Shown one piece after another: positions 35,298 to 42,765 of a stretch of DNA of 64,000 nt (its first letter is position 1; every line of letters starts with the position of its first letter). Source of the stretch: Fibrobacter succinogenes (GTDB lineage: Bacteria; Fibrobacterota; Fibrobacteria; Fibrobacterales; Fibrobacteraceae); assembly GCF_902779965.1 (NCBI RefSeq), contig NZ_CACZDK010000007.1, positions 62,001 through 126,000 on the forward strand, read 5' to 3'. A model generated the notes under the pieces. The model did no database searches. It saw only the letters and a list, made by a program, of their open reading frames with translations, and was not told the DNA's origin. The position numbers and the translations under genes were made by a program.

Positions 35298-35355
35298 GTA
35301 AATAAAAATTTATAATAAAATTTTGAGTAAAAACCAGCTTTCTCGCAATTAATAA
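35298..35355 (+). promoter_or_regulatory. Cassette upstream element, copy A
   Basis: GTAAAT at 35298, GAGTAA at 35325 and GCAATTAAT at 35345: spacings 27 and 20. No gene follows, only a short non-coding stretch and a terminator. Confidence 0.7.
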
Positions 35356-35429
35356 TTTGAAAATTAAAAAACGTTCCTATAGATATTTACACCTCAATAG
35401 ACGCTTGGGATTTTATCCCAGGCGTTTTC
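35356..35429 (+). ncRNA. Candidate small RNA or emptied cassette
   Basis: The element copy A is followed by about 45 bases without any ATG frame and then a strong hairpin terminator (ACGCTTGGGAT / ATCCCAGGCGT at 35401-35425, T run). The transcript would be about 70 nucleotides. It could be a small RNA under the same control as the neighbours, or the residue of a cassette whose gene was lost. Confidence 0.35.
35401..35429 (+). terminator. Rho-independent terminator of cassette A
   Basis: 11 bp stem, three-base loop, TTTTC tail. Its stem sequence resembles the terminator at 37038. Confidence 0.8.
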
Positions 35430-35444
35430 TTGCATTTAAGCAAA

Positions 35445-35502
35445 TACAATATTTATTTACAATAAAAGATCGAGTAAAAAAACTAAATTATGCAATTAAT
35501 TA
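35445..35502 (+). promoter_or_regulatory. Cassette upstream element, copy B
   Basis: GAGTAA at 35472 and GCAATTAAT at 35492 (spacing 20); the 5' box is degenerate (TACAAT at 35445, spacing 27). It lies 37 bases before the ATG of the 98-residue gene. Confidence 0.65.
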
Positions 35503-35528
35503 AAAAATGAATATTTTAGGAGGAAAAC

Positions 35529-35825
35529 ATGAAATACTCAAAAGAAGACGCCTTAAAAGAAATAAAACGACGAGCCGGAATCATCCGACAAAAGCATGAC
35601 CGAAAGGTAACGAACATTTTGACGACTACAGCAGGCTTTACCCTAATCGCACTTTTTGCCGTAATCGGCATTTTCTCGGGTTCAGCGATTTCCGCAACGC
35701 CATCCGCATACGGAGCGTTTATTATTTCTGCGGAATCCGGCGGATACGTACTGACCGCAGTTCTGGGATTTGTTTTGGGCATCGTGGTGACTCTTCTTGT
35801 CAAACAATTGAAGAAGAAAAAATAA
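35529..35825 (+). CDS. 98-residue two-helix membrane protein
   Basis: A charged N-terminal segment (MKYSKEDALKEIKRRAG) leads to two hydrophobic helices (about 28-50 and 70-92) and a Lys-rich end. TAGGAGG is 6 bases before the ATG, a near-perfect ribosome site. It has upstream element copy B and its own terminator (35898-35930), so it is a stand-alone cassette. It looks like a small stress or envelope protein; no family recognised. Confidence 0.65.
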   Translation: MKYSKEDALKEIKRRAGIIRQKHDRKVTNILTTTAGFTLIALFAVIGIFSGSAISATPSAYGAFIISAESGGYVLTAVLGFVLGIVVTLLVKQLKKKK

Positions 35826-35897
35826 CTCAAGCCAACTTGCATCAACAACCTTTATCGTTTAATAAAACCGAAACTCGGTTTCAGGGTTAAAGAATTT

Positions 35898-35930
35898 ATG
35901 CTGAGATCAATCAAAATCCAGCATTTTTTA
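35898..35930 (+). terminator. Rho-independent terminator of cassette B
   Basis: ATGCTG (plus GAT) / (ATC) CAGCAT stem with an eight-base loop, then six T. Confidence 0.75.
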
Positions 35931-35976
35931 GTGTCTATTTTTTATAAAATTGCTTTTAAAGCAAGCCAGCTATTTC

Positions 35977-36034
35977 GTAAACAAAAATTTCAAATAAAAT
36001 AAAGAGTAAAAACAAGCATTCCTGCAATTAATAA
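35977..36034 (+). promoter_or_regulatory. Cassette upstream element, copy C
   Basis: GTAAAC at 35977, GAGTAA at 36004, GCAATTAAT at 36024: spacings 27 and 20, as in copies A and D. The bases between also resemble copy A (AAAAACAAGCATTCCT against AAAAACCAGCTTTCTC). Confidence 0.7.
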
Positions 36035-36085
36035 AATGAAGAGCCAAAAGCCTGATAAACACACACAAACAATAGGAGAAATTAA

Positions 36086-36997
36086 ATGCAAGAAGTTACA
36101 AATTGCGGCGAATGGATTGTTTATATCGTTACAGATAACTTTTCAAAAAATATAGAACTCGCTTTTGCAAAATTAAACAGCGTTGATAACGGAATCACCT
36201 ATAAACCGATAGCACAGTTAGCAACACAGCTTGTCGCAGGCGACAACTATACTGTTCTTGCCGAAAAGTCTTCCGTTTGGGAGCCACACGTCAAAAAGAA
36301 TGTTCTTATAACATTCTACGCAAAATTCGACGCAAAAGAACCGAACGACATTCAAATATTCACGATCGCTCCGCTTAAAGCAGGACAATCAACCGTAGCT
36401 ATTCCTAACGGTCAGTTAATCAACATTTCAAGACTCATTCCAGTAGTCGACAATGTCCAAGAAGCTCTTGGAGAATGGAAGATCGATGTTAAAACTAAAG
36501 ACTGGCCTACAGACGTAGACAAAGCTATTGAGCAACTGAACCACCAATATGGAGCAGCCTACAAGCCCATCGCCTATCTTGGTGAACAGCTTGTCCACGG
36601 ACACAACTACGCCATTCTCGCTGAATTTACCGTTGTACGCATCTGCCCAAGCGTCAGTATAGTTCTTATAATTTTCAATGTTAACGACGGAAAAATCCAA
36701 ATCGTTTCTATCGAAAATATTATCGAAAGCTACGGATTTGTAAGACCGGGCAGCATAATAATCGCCCCAACAACAAATATTCCTGATGAAGTCATGAACG
36801 AATTCAACTCCGTTATGGAACACTTTGTGGGTTCGGACGTCAAGCCTTTCGCATACCTTGGAGATCAAGTTGTATCAGGCATCGACCGTTTCCTCGCTGC
36901 CGAAGTAACGGCTGTACATCCAGGCGCAAAGCCAAGGATTGCCTTGGTCGTTATAAACGCAAAGGATAAATCAATCCAGTTTAAATATATTCTTTAG
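36086..36997 (+). CDS. Triple cystatin-like repeat protein
   Basis: This 303-residue protein is made of three similar units of about 100 residues. Each has a Lys-Pro-(Ile/Phe)-Ala stretch followed by the cystatin signature QxVxG: QLVAG at 48-52, QLVHG at 168-172, QVVSG at 261-265, and then a hydrophobic strand pair. Cystatins inhibit papain-type cysteine proteases by inserting this loop in the active site. There is no signal peptide, so it would act in the cytoplasm or after lysis. It is preceded by element copy C and TAGGAG and followed by its own terminator. The fold call is by motif; the target protease is unknown, though a C39/papain-fold peptidase is encoded at 26920. Confidence 0.65.
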   Translation: MQEVTNCGEWIVYIVTDNFSKNIELAFAKLNSVDNGITYKPIAQLATQLVAGDNYTVLAEKSSVWEPHVKKNVLITFYAKFDAKEPNDIQIFTIAPLKAGQSTVAIPNGQLINISRLIPVVDNVQEALGEWKIDVKTKDWPTDVDKAIEQLNHQYGAAYKPIAYLGEQLVHGHNYAILAEFTVVRICPSVSIVLIIFNVNDGKIQIVSIENIIESYGFVRPGSIIIAPTTNIPDEVMNEFNSVMEHFVGSDVKPFAYLGDQVVSGIDRFLAAEVTAVHPGAKPRIALVVINAKDKSIQFKYIL

Positions 36998-37037
36998 AAC
37001 CTAACCATAGAACCACTCAATTAAACTACACCACAAA

Positions 37038-37069
37038 ACGCTCAGGATTTAATTCTGGGCGTTTTTATT
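37038..37069 (+). terminator. Rho-independent terminator of the cystatin cassette
   Basis: ACGCTCAGGA / TTCTGGGCGT stem (with G-T pairs) and a TTTTT run. Similar in sequence to the cassette A terminator. Confidence 0.8.
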
Positions 37070-37138
37070 TTGCGTTTATTTTCATTTGCAATAAAACATC
37101 ACAAAATCTTATTTAAAAAGATAAAAAAATCACATAAC

Positions 37139-37196
37139 GTAAATAATAATTTTAAATAAATTAATGAGTAATTGTAAAAAAACAAGCAATTAATTA
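37139..37196 (+). promoter_or_regulatory. Cassette upstream element, copy D
   Basis: GTAAAT at 37139, GAGTAA at 37166, GCAATTAAT at 37186: spacings 27 and 20. It lies 155 bases before the PI-PLC start, leaving a long AT-rich leader. With the terminator at 37038 it fills most of the 341-base gap. Confidence 0.7.
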
Positions 37197-37340
37197 TATG
37201 AATAACAAGAGAAAATTAAGTTATTCATTATTACAAAAAAAGTGTAATGACTATTGATTATTTTCCCTTAAGATTCAAGACAATTTCAAATAAAATAATT
37301 TTAAATTCACAATATAACAAAACAGGAGACCAATTAGAAC

Positions 37341-38414
37341 ATGGCAGATCTAGAAACAAATTCTTTAGACGATTCGCATGTCGTTCATTCAAAGCTAAAC
37401 GCGAAAAGCAATATCAAATGTGCAGATGGCCCACGTCCAGCAGGCTATTGTCATGATGGAAATATCGATCTAGAAAAGACAAATTGGATGTCAAAACTCA
37501 ACAACAATTTTCGAATGAGTGATTTGTCCCTTCCGGGCACGCACGACACGATGGCTTTTTATGGTGGCGATGCCGTTCAATGTCAATCAGTCAATTTATT
37601 GGAACAACTAAATTCAGGCATCCGCGTATTAGACATTCGCTGTCGCCATATTGCAGATATTTTCGCAATCCACCATGGAGTAGTTTTTCAGAACGCTTAT
37701 TTTGGAGATGTTCTCGACACCGTTCAGGAATTTCTAGAAACGAATCCTTCTGAAACAATTTTCATGCGAATACAAAAAGAGCATAACGAAGAAAAAGTAA
37801 CTCGTTCATTTGAGGATACATTTAAAATTGCTTATTGGGAACCTCGTTCTAATTTATTCTGGAATCCGAATAAAAGTACTAATAAAACAAATCCCAAATT
37901 GTCCGAAACAAGAGGTAAAATCGTAGTCCTTCAAAAATTCGATGCCAAAGGCACCTACGGAGTTCGTTGGCCAGACAATTTCGAAATACAGGATGAATAT
38001 CACTTAAGCACCAATTGGGATTTGTATGATAAATGGACAAAAGTCAAGGATCATCTGACAAACGCAAATAATTCAGATCCATCTAATCGAAAAACATTCA
38101 TCAATTTTCTTTCTGGATCGGGAGGATCATTTCCTTATTTTGTAGCCAGTGGTCAATCAAGTCCTGGAACAAACGCACCTCGACTTCTTACAGGTCGAAC
38201 AACCCCAGGATGGAAAAACAGTTGGGTCGATTTTCCAAGAATCGGCTGTGTCAAAATAGTATTCACAGTATGCTCTATAGCGTTTGAAGGAACAAACATT
38301 CTTTCGGCAGAAAGAATAGGAAAAGGGAAAGAATTCAAAAAATATGTCGGAATGATAATGGCCGATTTCCCAGGAAAAGACCTTATCGAAGGCATAATAA
38401 GCCTTAATTTTTAG
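37341..38414 (+). CDS. Phosphatidylinositol-specific phospholipase C-like protein
   Basis: This 357-residue protein has the X-domain of bacterial PI-PLC: LPGTHDTMAF with His68 and FAIHHGVVFQNAYFGDVL with His111/His112, the two catalytic histidine sites, and VLDIRCR between. Such enzymes cleave phosphatidylinositol or related lipids to a cyclic inositol phosphate. Unlike secreted PI-PLCs it has no signal peptide; the first 45 residues are polar. It has CAGGAG before the start, element copy D upstream and a terminator at 38457. The target lipid in this organism is unclear. Confidence 0.78.
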   Translation: MADLETNSLDDSHVVHSKLNAKSNIKCADGPRPAGYCHDGNIDLEKTNWMSKLNNNFRMSDLSLPGTHDTMAFYGGDAVQCQSVNLLEQLNSGIRVLDIRCRHIADIFAIHHGVVFQNAYFGDVLDTVQEFLETNPSETIFMRIQKEHNEEKVTRSFEDTFKIAYWEPRSNLFWNPNKSTNKTNPKLSETRGKIVVLQKFDAKGTYGVRWPDNFEIQDEYHLSTNWDLYDKWTKVKDHLTNANNSDPSNRKTFINFLSGSGGSFPYFVASGQSSPGTNAPRLLTGRTTPGWKNSWVDFPRIGCVKIVFTVCSIAFEGTNILSAERIGKGKEFKKYVGMIMADFPGKDLIEGIISLNF

Positions 38415-38456
38415 ATATCGCTAATAAGTCAAATATTCATTTTTACTTATTACTCC

Positions 38457-38494
38457 AAAGTCTGTTACTCTAAAGTGAGTGTCAGACTTTTTCG
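38457..38494 (+). terminator. Rho-independent terminator of the PI-PLC cassette
   Basis: AAAGTCTG..ACTC / GAGT..CAGACTTT stem followed by TTTTT. Confidence 0.75.
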
Positions 38495-38642
38495 TTTTTA
38501 CATATTCTGACAGAAATTTTCCACCCCCCGCCCCATTTAAGTTTGTTTTTTTTAACAAAAAATCATTTTTAAGAATGTTTTTTGCAAAAAAAATGGTATT
38601 TTATAGGCGATTATTACTAATTCGAATTTACAGAGGAATTTC

Positions 38643-39893
38643 ATGAGCTGGTCATACTCAAGAGAACACCAAAAGAATATCCTTTGCATGATCATGGCTG
38701 GCGGTCAAGGGAGCCGCTTGCAGCCCCTCACCCGCGACCGTGCAAAGCCCGCCGTCCACTTTGGTGGAACCTACCGCATTATCGACTTCGTTCTCAACAA
38801 TTTCATCAACTCCGGCATTTTCAAGATCAAGGTTTTGACGCAGTTCAAGAGCGATTCGCTGAACAAGCACATTTCTGCCGCATGGAACTTGAACGCTAGC
38901 CTTGACCAATATGTGGACCTCGTTCCGGCCCAGATGCGTACGGGTGACGAATGGTACCGCGGTACCGCCGACGCCATTTTCCAGAACATCAACTTGATTA
39001 CCGACGAACGCCCGGATCTCGTAGCGATTTTCGGTGGCGACCACATTTACAAGATGGACATCAACCAGATGATTGATTTCCACCTTTCCCGCGCAGCACT
39101 CCTCACGATTGCCGCCATTCCGGTTCCGGTCGAAGAAGCCCGCGAATTCGGTATTATCGAAGTGGATGCCGACAACCGCATGGTGGGTTTCGAAGAAAAG
39201 CCGAAGGAACCGAAGCAGATGCCGAGCCGTCCGGGTTGGTGCCTTGCCAGCATGGGTAACTACCTTTTCACGAGCAAGTTCCTCGTGCGTGAACTTTTGA
39301 AGGGCGCAAGCTCCGGTGCAACGGACTTCGGCAAGCACATCATTCCGCGCTTGTACAAGGAATATCCGGTTTACGTTTACGACTTCAACACGAACATTGT
39401 TCGCGGCGAACAGGCTTCTACCAAGGGTTACTGGCGCGATGTGGGTACGCTCGATGCCTTCTTCGAAGCTAACATGGACCTTTGCTCCGAGAATCCTCCG
39501 TTCGACCTGTACAACAACTACTGGCCAATCCGTACGTTCAACTGGAACCAGCCGCCTGCAAGATTCTTTGCCGGCGACAACAACGCACACCAGGGCGCAG
39601 CTGTGGATTCCATCGTTTCGGCAGGCTGCATTATCGGTGGCGGTACGGTCGTAAAGAGCATTCTTTCGCCGGGCGTGACCATCCAGAAGGATGCTTTGGT
39701 CGAAGAATCTATCCTCTTCCCGAACGTGACGATTGGTCCGGGTGCCAAGGTGCGCCGCGCTATCGTTGAAAAGGGCTTGCATATTCCGGCCGGTTTCCAG
39801 ATTGGTTACGATTTGGAACGCGACAAGCAGCTCTTCCACGTGACCGAATCCGGCATCGTCGTCCTCGCCAAGGATACAATTATAAAAGCGTAA
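38643..39893 (+). CDS. glgC: Glucose-1-phosphate adenylyltransferase
   Basis: This enzyme makes ADP-glucose from ATP and glucose-1-phosphate, the committed step of bacterial glycogen synthesis. It encodes 416 residues. The nucleotide-binding GGQGSRLQPLTRDRAKPAV, FGGTYRIIDFVLNN, the sugar-phosphate region GFEEKPKEPKQMP and a C-terminal left-handed beta-helix (DSIVSAGCIIGGGTVV and onwards) are all present. AGAGG precedes the ATG. It is a single-gene unit with its own terminator. Glycogen storage is known in Fibrobacter, which fits. Confidence 0.95.
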   Translation: MSWSYSREHQKNILCMIMAGGQGSRLQPLTRDRAKPAVHFGGTYRIIDFVLNNFINSGIFKIKVLTQFKSDSLNKHISAAWNLNASLDQYVDLVPAQMRTGDEWYRGTADAIFQNINLITDERPDLVAIFGGDHIYKMDINQMIDFHLSRAALLTIAAIPVPVEEAREFGIIEVDADNRMVGFEEKPKEPKQMPSRPGWCLASMGNYLFTSKFLVRELLKGASSGATDFGKHIIPRLYKEYPVYVYDFNTNIVRGEQASTKGYWRDVGTLDAFFEANMDLCSENPPFDLYNNYWPIRTFNWNQPPARFFAGDNNAHQGAAVDSIVSAGCIIGGGTVVKSILSPGVTIQKDALVEESILFPNVTIGPGAKVRRAIVEKGLHIPAGFQIGYDLERDKQLFHVTESGIVVLAKDTIIKA

Positions 39894-39917
39894 TTTTTTT
39901 CAATATTTTTTAACACC

Positions 39918-39949
39918 AATCCTTGATTATATAATCAAGGATTTTTTTT
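39918..39949 (+). terminator. glgC terminator
   Basis: Perfect stem AATCCTTGATTA / TAATCAAGGATT with eight T. The gap from here to 40189 holds no gene I can support, only a partial GC-rich repeat (40150-40165). Confidence 0.85.
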
Positions 39950-40189
39950 CATTGCAAAAAAAGCGTCGGCCAAGGCATATTCTTCGCAGTAGCGTGCAAA
40001 ACGAGAGTCGCGAACGACTACTTGTAGGCGTTCATGACCGAGTGACGCCGCAGACGCCGCAGGCGTCAAAAGCATCAAAGGCGAATGCTGCGGTTGCACT
40101 TGTGCAAACATAGCTGAGCCGTAATTGCTGATGCTGAAAGCATCCACTCCGAGCTGGGGAGCTCCCCCATTTTTTCTAAATTTGCTCGC

Positions 40190-41011
40190 ATGAACGAAGA
40201 ACAAAGCGCAAAATTTTCTCAGAAGTTACAAGATATTGCTAAAGCTCCCAAGTACCGCGGAGCGATTTTCCAGATTGAAGCCGATGAAAAGGGCCTTGCC
40301 CTTGTTGACGTCAAGGAAGCAAGCCTCAAAGTCTACTTGATGATTGACCCAGAATGTGACAAGATTCTGGAAACAAGATTTTTCACGTACGGTGGTCCGC
40401 TCTTTACCGCCCTTGCCGACTCGTTCTGCCGCAAGATTCAAATGGCAACAGTCGAAGACGCTTGCAAGACTACCGCCGAAAGCCTTGAAGAAGAATTGCG
40501 CGACACGCCAAACGTGCGAGCCATCCCGGAAGATGCCGTGGAAATCAAGCAGATGAACAAACTCATCGCGAAAGTTTTAGAGGTCTACCCCGAAAAGAAG
40601 GCCACCGCCATTATCGTTCGCGAGAAGATGGAGCGCATCAAGTACCGCACGCAGACTGCCGAAGGCCGTGCCGAAGCAGATACCGAATGGAATGCGCTCA
40701 CCAAGGCTCAGAAAATTGAAAAAATCGAAGCATGGCTCCACCAGACCGTCCGCGGAACGCTCCAAGGAGACGGTGGCGACATCCAGATTCTCGACCTCAC
40801 CGACGATAACCGTTTGCAAATCCGCTATCAAGGCGCATGTGCCGGTTGCGGTAGCGCTATGGGCGGCACGCTCTTCTACATCGAAGACGAGCTGAAGAAT
40901 AACGTCTATTACAACTTGATCGTTGAACCAGAAGATCCGCTCGCCAACATTCCGCAGAATCCGGACTTGCCGGGCTTGGATGACTACAATCCGCCTGCTA
41001 GTTTGTTCTAA
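40190..41011 (+). CDS. NifU-like iron-sulfur protein with a degenerate scaffold domain
   Basis: This 273-residue protein combines an IscU-like N-terminal part (about 10-115) and a C-terminal NifU domain (about 180-255) with the cluster motif CAGCGSAMGG, preceded by RGTLQGDGGDIQIL. In the N-terminal part the position of the second scaffold cysteine reads FFTYGGPLF, where standard scaffolds have a cysteine, so this half probably no longer assembles clusters. The C-terminal CxxC is intact and could carry one. -10-like TAAATT ends 7 bases before the ATG with no ribosome site, suggesting a leaderless message. No nif genes are nearby. Confidence 0.78.
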   Translation: MNEEQSAKFSQKLQDIAKAPKYRGAIFQIEADEKGLALVDVKEASLKVYLMIDPECDKILETRFFTYGGPLFTALADSFCRKIQMATVEDACKTTAESLEEELRDTPNVRAIPEDAVEIKQMNKLIAKVLEVYPEKKATAIIVREKMERIKYRTQTAEGRAEADTEWNALTKAQKIEKIEAWLHQTVRGTLQGDGGDIQILDLTDDNRLQIRYQGACAGCGSAMGGTLFYIEDELKNNVYYNLIVEPEDPLANIPQNPDLPGLDDYNPPASLF

Positions 41012-41012
41012 T

Positions 41013-41055
41013 TGACAGTCGATCGTTATCGGTCGTTGGTCATTGGTTATTAGTT
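41013..41055 (+). repeat. Degenerate heptad array
   Basis: Units GATCGTT, ATCGGTC, GTTGGTC, ATTGGTT, ATTAG at 7-base spacing, directly after the NifU-like gene. Confidence 0.45.
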
Positions 41056-41057
41056 TT

Positions 41058-41084
41058 ATGCCCACCGTGCGTGGGCATTTTTTC
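41058..41084 (+). terminator. Terminator of the NifU-like gene
   Basis: ATGCCCAC / GTGGGCAT stem, five-base loop, six T. The T run abuts TATATT at 41085, a probable -10 box of the next gene. Confidence 0.8.
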
Positions 41085-41120
41085 TATATTTCCTTCGGAA
41101 AAATCCACAAAGGAAATGAT

Positions 41121-42173
41121 ATGTCCGAAGAACTCGTTTTGAAATTCGTTGACCCGCAGCCGATGCGCTACGGTGAAAACTCCCACCAGTCTGCCGTGTT
41201 CTACCGCGACCCGACCTGCACCGAAGCAAACCTCGCTTCTGCAAAGCAGCTCTGGGGTAAGGAACTCTCCTACAATAACATTGTTGACGCTGACGCCGCC
41301 CTCGAAATGGCTCGCGAATTTAGCGATGGCAACGCTGTTGTAATCGTGAAGCACATGAACCCGTGCGGACTTGCAACGGGTGAAACGCTCCGCGAAGCTT
41401 TGGAAGCCGCTTGGGCTGGTGATCCGGTATCCGCTTTTGGTTCCGTGATTGCTGTGACCCGCAAGGTTGACCTTAAAACTGCCGAATTCCTCAAGGGCAA
41501 GTTCGTTGAAATTTTGCTCGCTCCGGCATTCGATGACGACGCTCTCGAATTCCTCAAGAACAAGTCCAAGGACATTCGCCTCCTCGAAGTCGGCGAAATC
41601 AAGAAGGCTACAGCCTGCAAGGTTTACAAGCACGTGATTGGCGGCATGCTCGTCCAGGACCGCGACATCGGTACTTGGGACAAGTTCGAATGCGTCACAA
41701 AGGCTCAGTTCCCGAAGAACAAGGAAGACCTCGCCCGCTTCACTTGGCTCGTCACCAAGCATACAAAGTCCAACGCTATCGTAATGTGCTACGAATACAA
41801 GCCGGGTTATTTCCAGGTGATGGGTCTTGGCCCGGGCCAGCCAAACCGCATCGACTCGAACCTCCGCCTCTGCCAGCCGCGCGTTCGTGACAACGTAGCT
41901 CGCCTCCCGGAAGCAAAGGAATTCTTCGACGAAAACGGCAAGCTCGTGAACGAAGCTGGCCTCAAAGCTCTCGAAAAGAAGGTCTTTGGCGAAGTTGTTA
42001 TGGGTTCTGACGCCTTCTTCCCGTTCCCAGACAACGTCGAAGCCGCACACGATGCTGGCGTTCGCTACATTGTTCAGCCAGGTGGCTCCAAGAAGGACGA
42101 CCTTTCCATCGAATCTGCAGACAAGTTCGGCATTGCGATGGTGTTCACCGGAATGCGCCACTTCCGTCACTAA
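41121..42173 (+). CDS. Stand-alone AICAR transformylase (PurH C-terminal domain)
   Basis: This 350-residue protein formylates AICAR with 10-formyltetrahydrofolate to FAICAR, the ninth purine step. It has only the AICARFT domain of PurH: MRYGENSHQSAVFY, the catalytic Lys-His in VIVKHMNPCGLA, GSDAFFPFPDNVE and YIVQPGGSKKD. The IMP cyclohydrolase domain that normally precedes it (about 200 residues) is absent. AAAGGAAATGAT supports the ATG at 41121. The missing activity is supplied by a PurO-type cyclohydrolase at 45595. It is followed after 17 bases by a 151-residue gene. Confidence 0.9.
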   Translation: MSEELVLKFVDPQPMRYGENSHQSAVFYRDPTCTEANLASAKQLWGKELSYNNIVDADAALEMAREFSDGNAVVIVKHMNPCGLATGETLREALEAAWAGDPVSAFGSVIAVTRKVDLKTAEFLKGKFVEILLAPAFDDDALEFLKNKSKDIRLLEVGEIKKATACKVYKHVIGGMLVQDRDIGTWDKFECVTKAQFPKNKEDLARFTWLVTKHTKSNAIVMCYEYKPGYFQVMGLGPGQPNRIDSNLRLCQPRVRDNVARLPEAKEFFDENGKLVNEAGLKALEKKVFGEVVMGSDAFFPFPDNVEAAHDAGVRYIVQPGGSKKDDLSIESADKFGIAMVFTGMRHFRH

Positions 42174-42190
42174 TTTACTATAAGGTAAGA

Positions 42191-42646
42191 ATGATTCCAG
42201 TTTCTCAAAAAGAAACAAACCAAAGAGAGAAGGACCTCTACTACGCGGTCCTCTCTTTCTTGAAGTCTGTTCGCAAAGCCGGTAAGACAACCGCCAAAGA
42301 ATGGAACGAGTACCGCTCCAAGTTGACGGGTATTGCGCCATCGCCCGAAATGAGCAAGGCAACCGACATGTGGACAATGGATAACTTGGATCAATTCCAG
42401 CCGGACAAGACGCAACTTCCTCCGTTGAATGACATGGAATCCGTTGCAAGAGTTTCGCCCGAGTTTTTGTCGCAGTTGTTGGAGGCTTTGTACTACGGCA
42501 TGCTAAACTTGACCCAGGCGAACTTGATTTCAGACGAAATTCAAGATGCGGACCCGGAATGCGTAAGCACGGCATCCCTTGAAGAATTGTTGGTCAAGCT
42601 CTGGATCGGAAACGCGAAGAGCTACCGGAAAATTGTAGTGAACTAA
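42191..42646 (+). CDS. Hypothetical 151-residue cytoplasmic protein
   Basis: Mostly helical by composition, with acidic and amphipathic segments and no signal or membrane helix (starts MIPVSQKETNQREKDLYYAV). A TAAGG ribosome site precedes the ATG and it lies 17 bases after the AICAR transformylase gene, so the two are probably co-transcribed. No family recognised. Confidence 0.6.
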   Translation: MIPVSQKETNQREKDLYYAVLSFLKSVRKAGKTTAKEWNEYRSKLTGIAPSPEMSKATDMWTMDNLDQFQPDKTQLPPLNDMESVARVSPEFLSQLLEALYYGMLNLTQANLISDEIQDADPECVSTASLEELLVKLWIGNAKSYRKIVVN

Positions 42647-42654
42647 GCGGCGTT

Positions 42655-42759
42655 GCCGCAGTGATTAGTAAACAGTGATTAGTAAACAGGATCGCAGAAA
42701 TCAAGATGTTTTTTGCTATTTCTAACCACTAACCACTAATCACCAACCACTAATTACTG
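42655..42759. repeat. Inverted pair of heptad arrays upstream of trmFO
   Basis: 42658-42689 carries GTGATTA/GTAAACA units; 42721-42758 carries the complementary type (CCACTAA, CCACTAA, TCACCAA, CCACTAA, TTACTGA). They could pair as a long imperfect hairpin just before the trmFO start. Confidence 0.65.
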
Positions 42760-42765
42760 AAAGTT

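Noticed and set aside
38658-39839. Long minus-strand frame over glgC
   Set aside because: Shadow of glgC caused by codon bias.
39935-40204. 89-codon minus-strand frame between glgC and the NifU-like gene
   Set aside because: Overlaps a terminator and a partial dispersed repeat, has no ribosome site, and its sequence is not protein-like.
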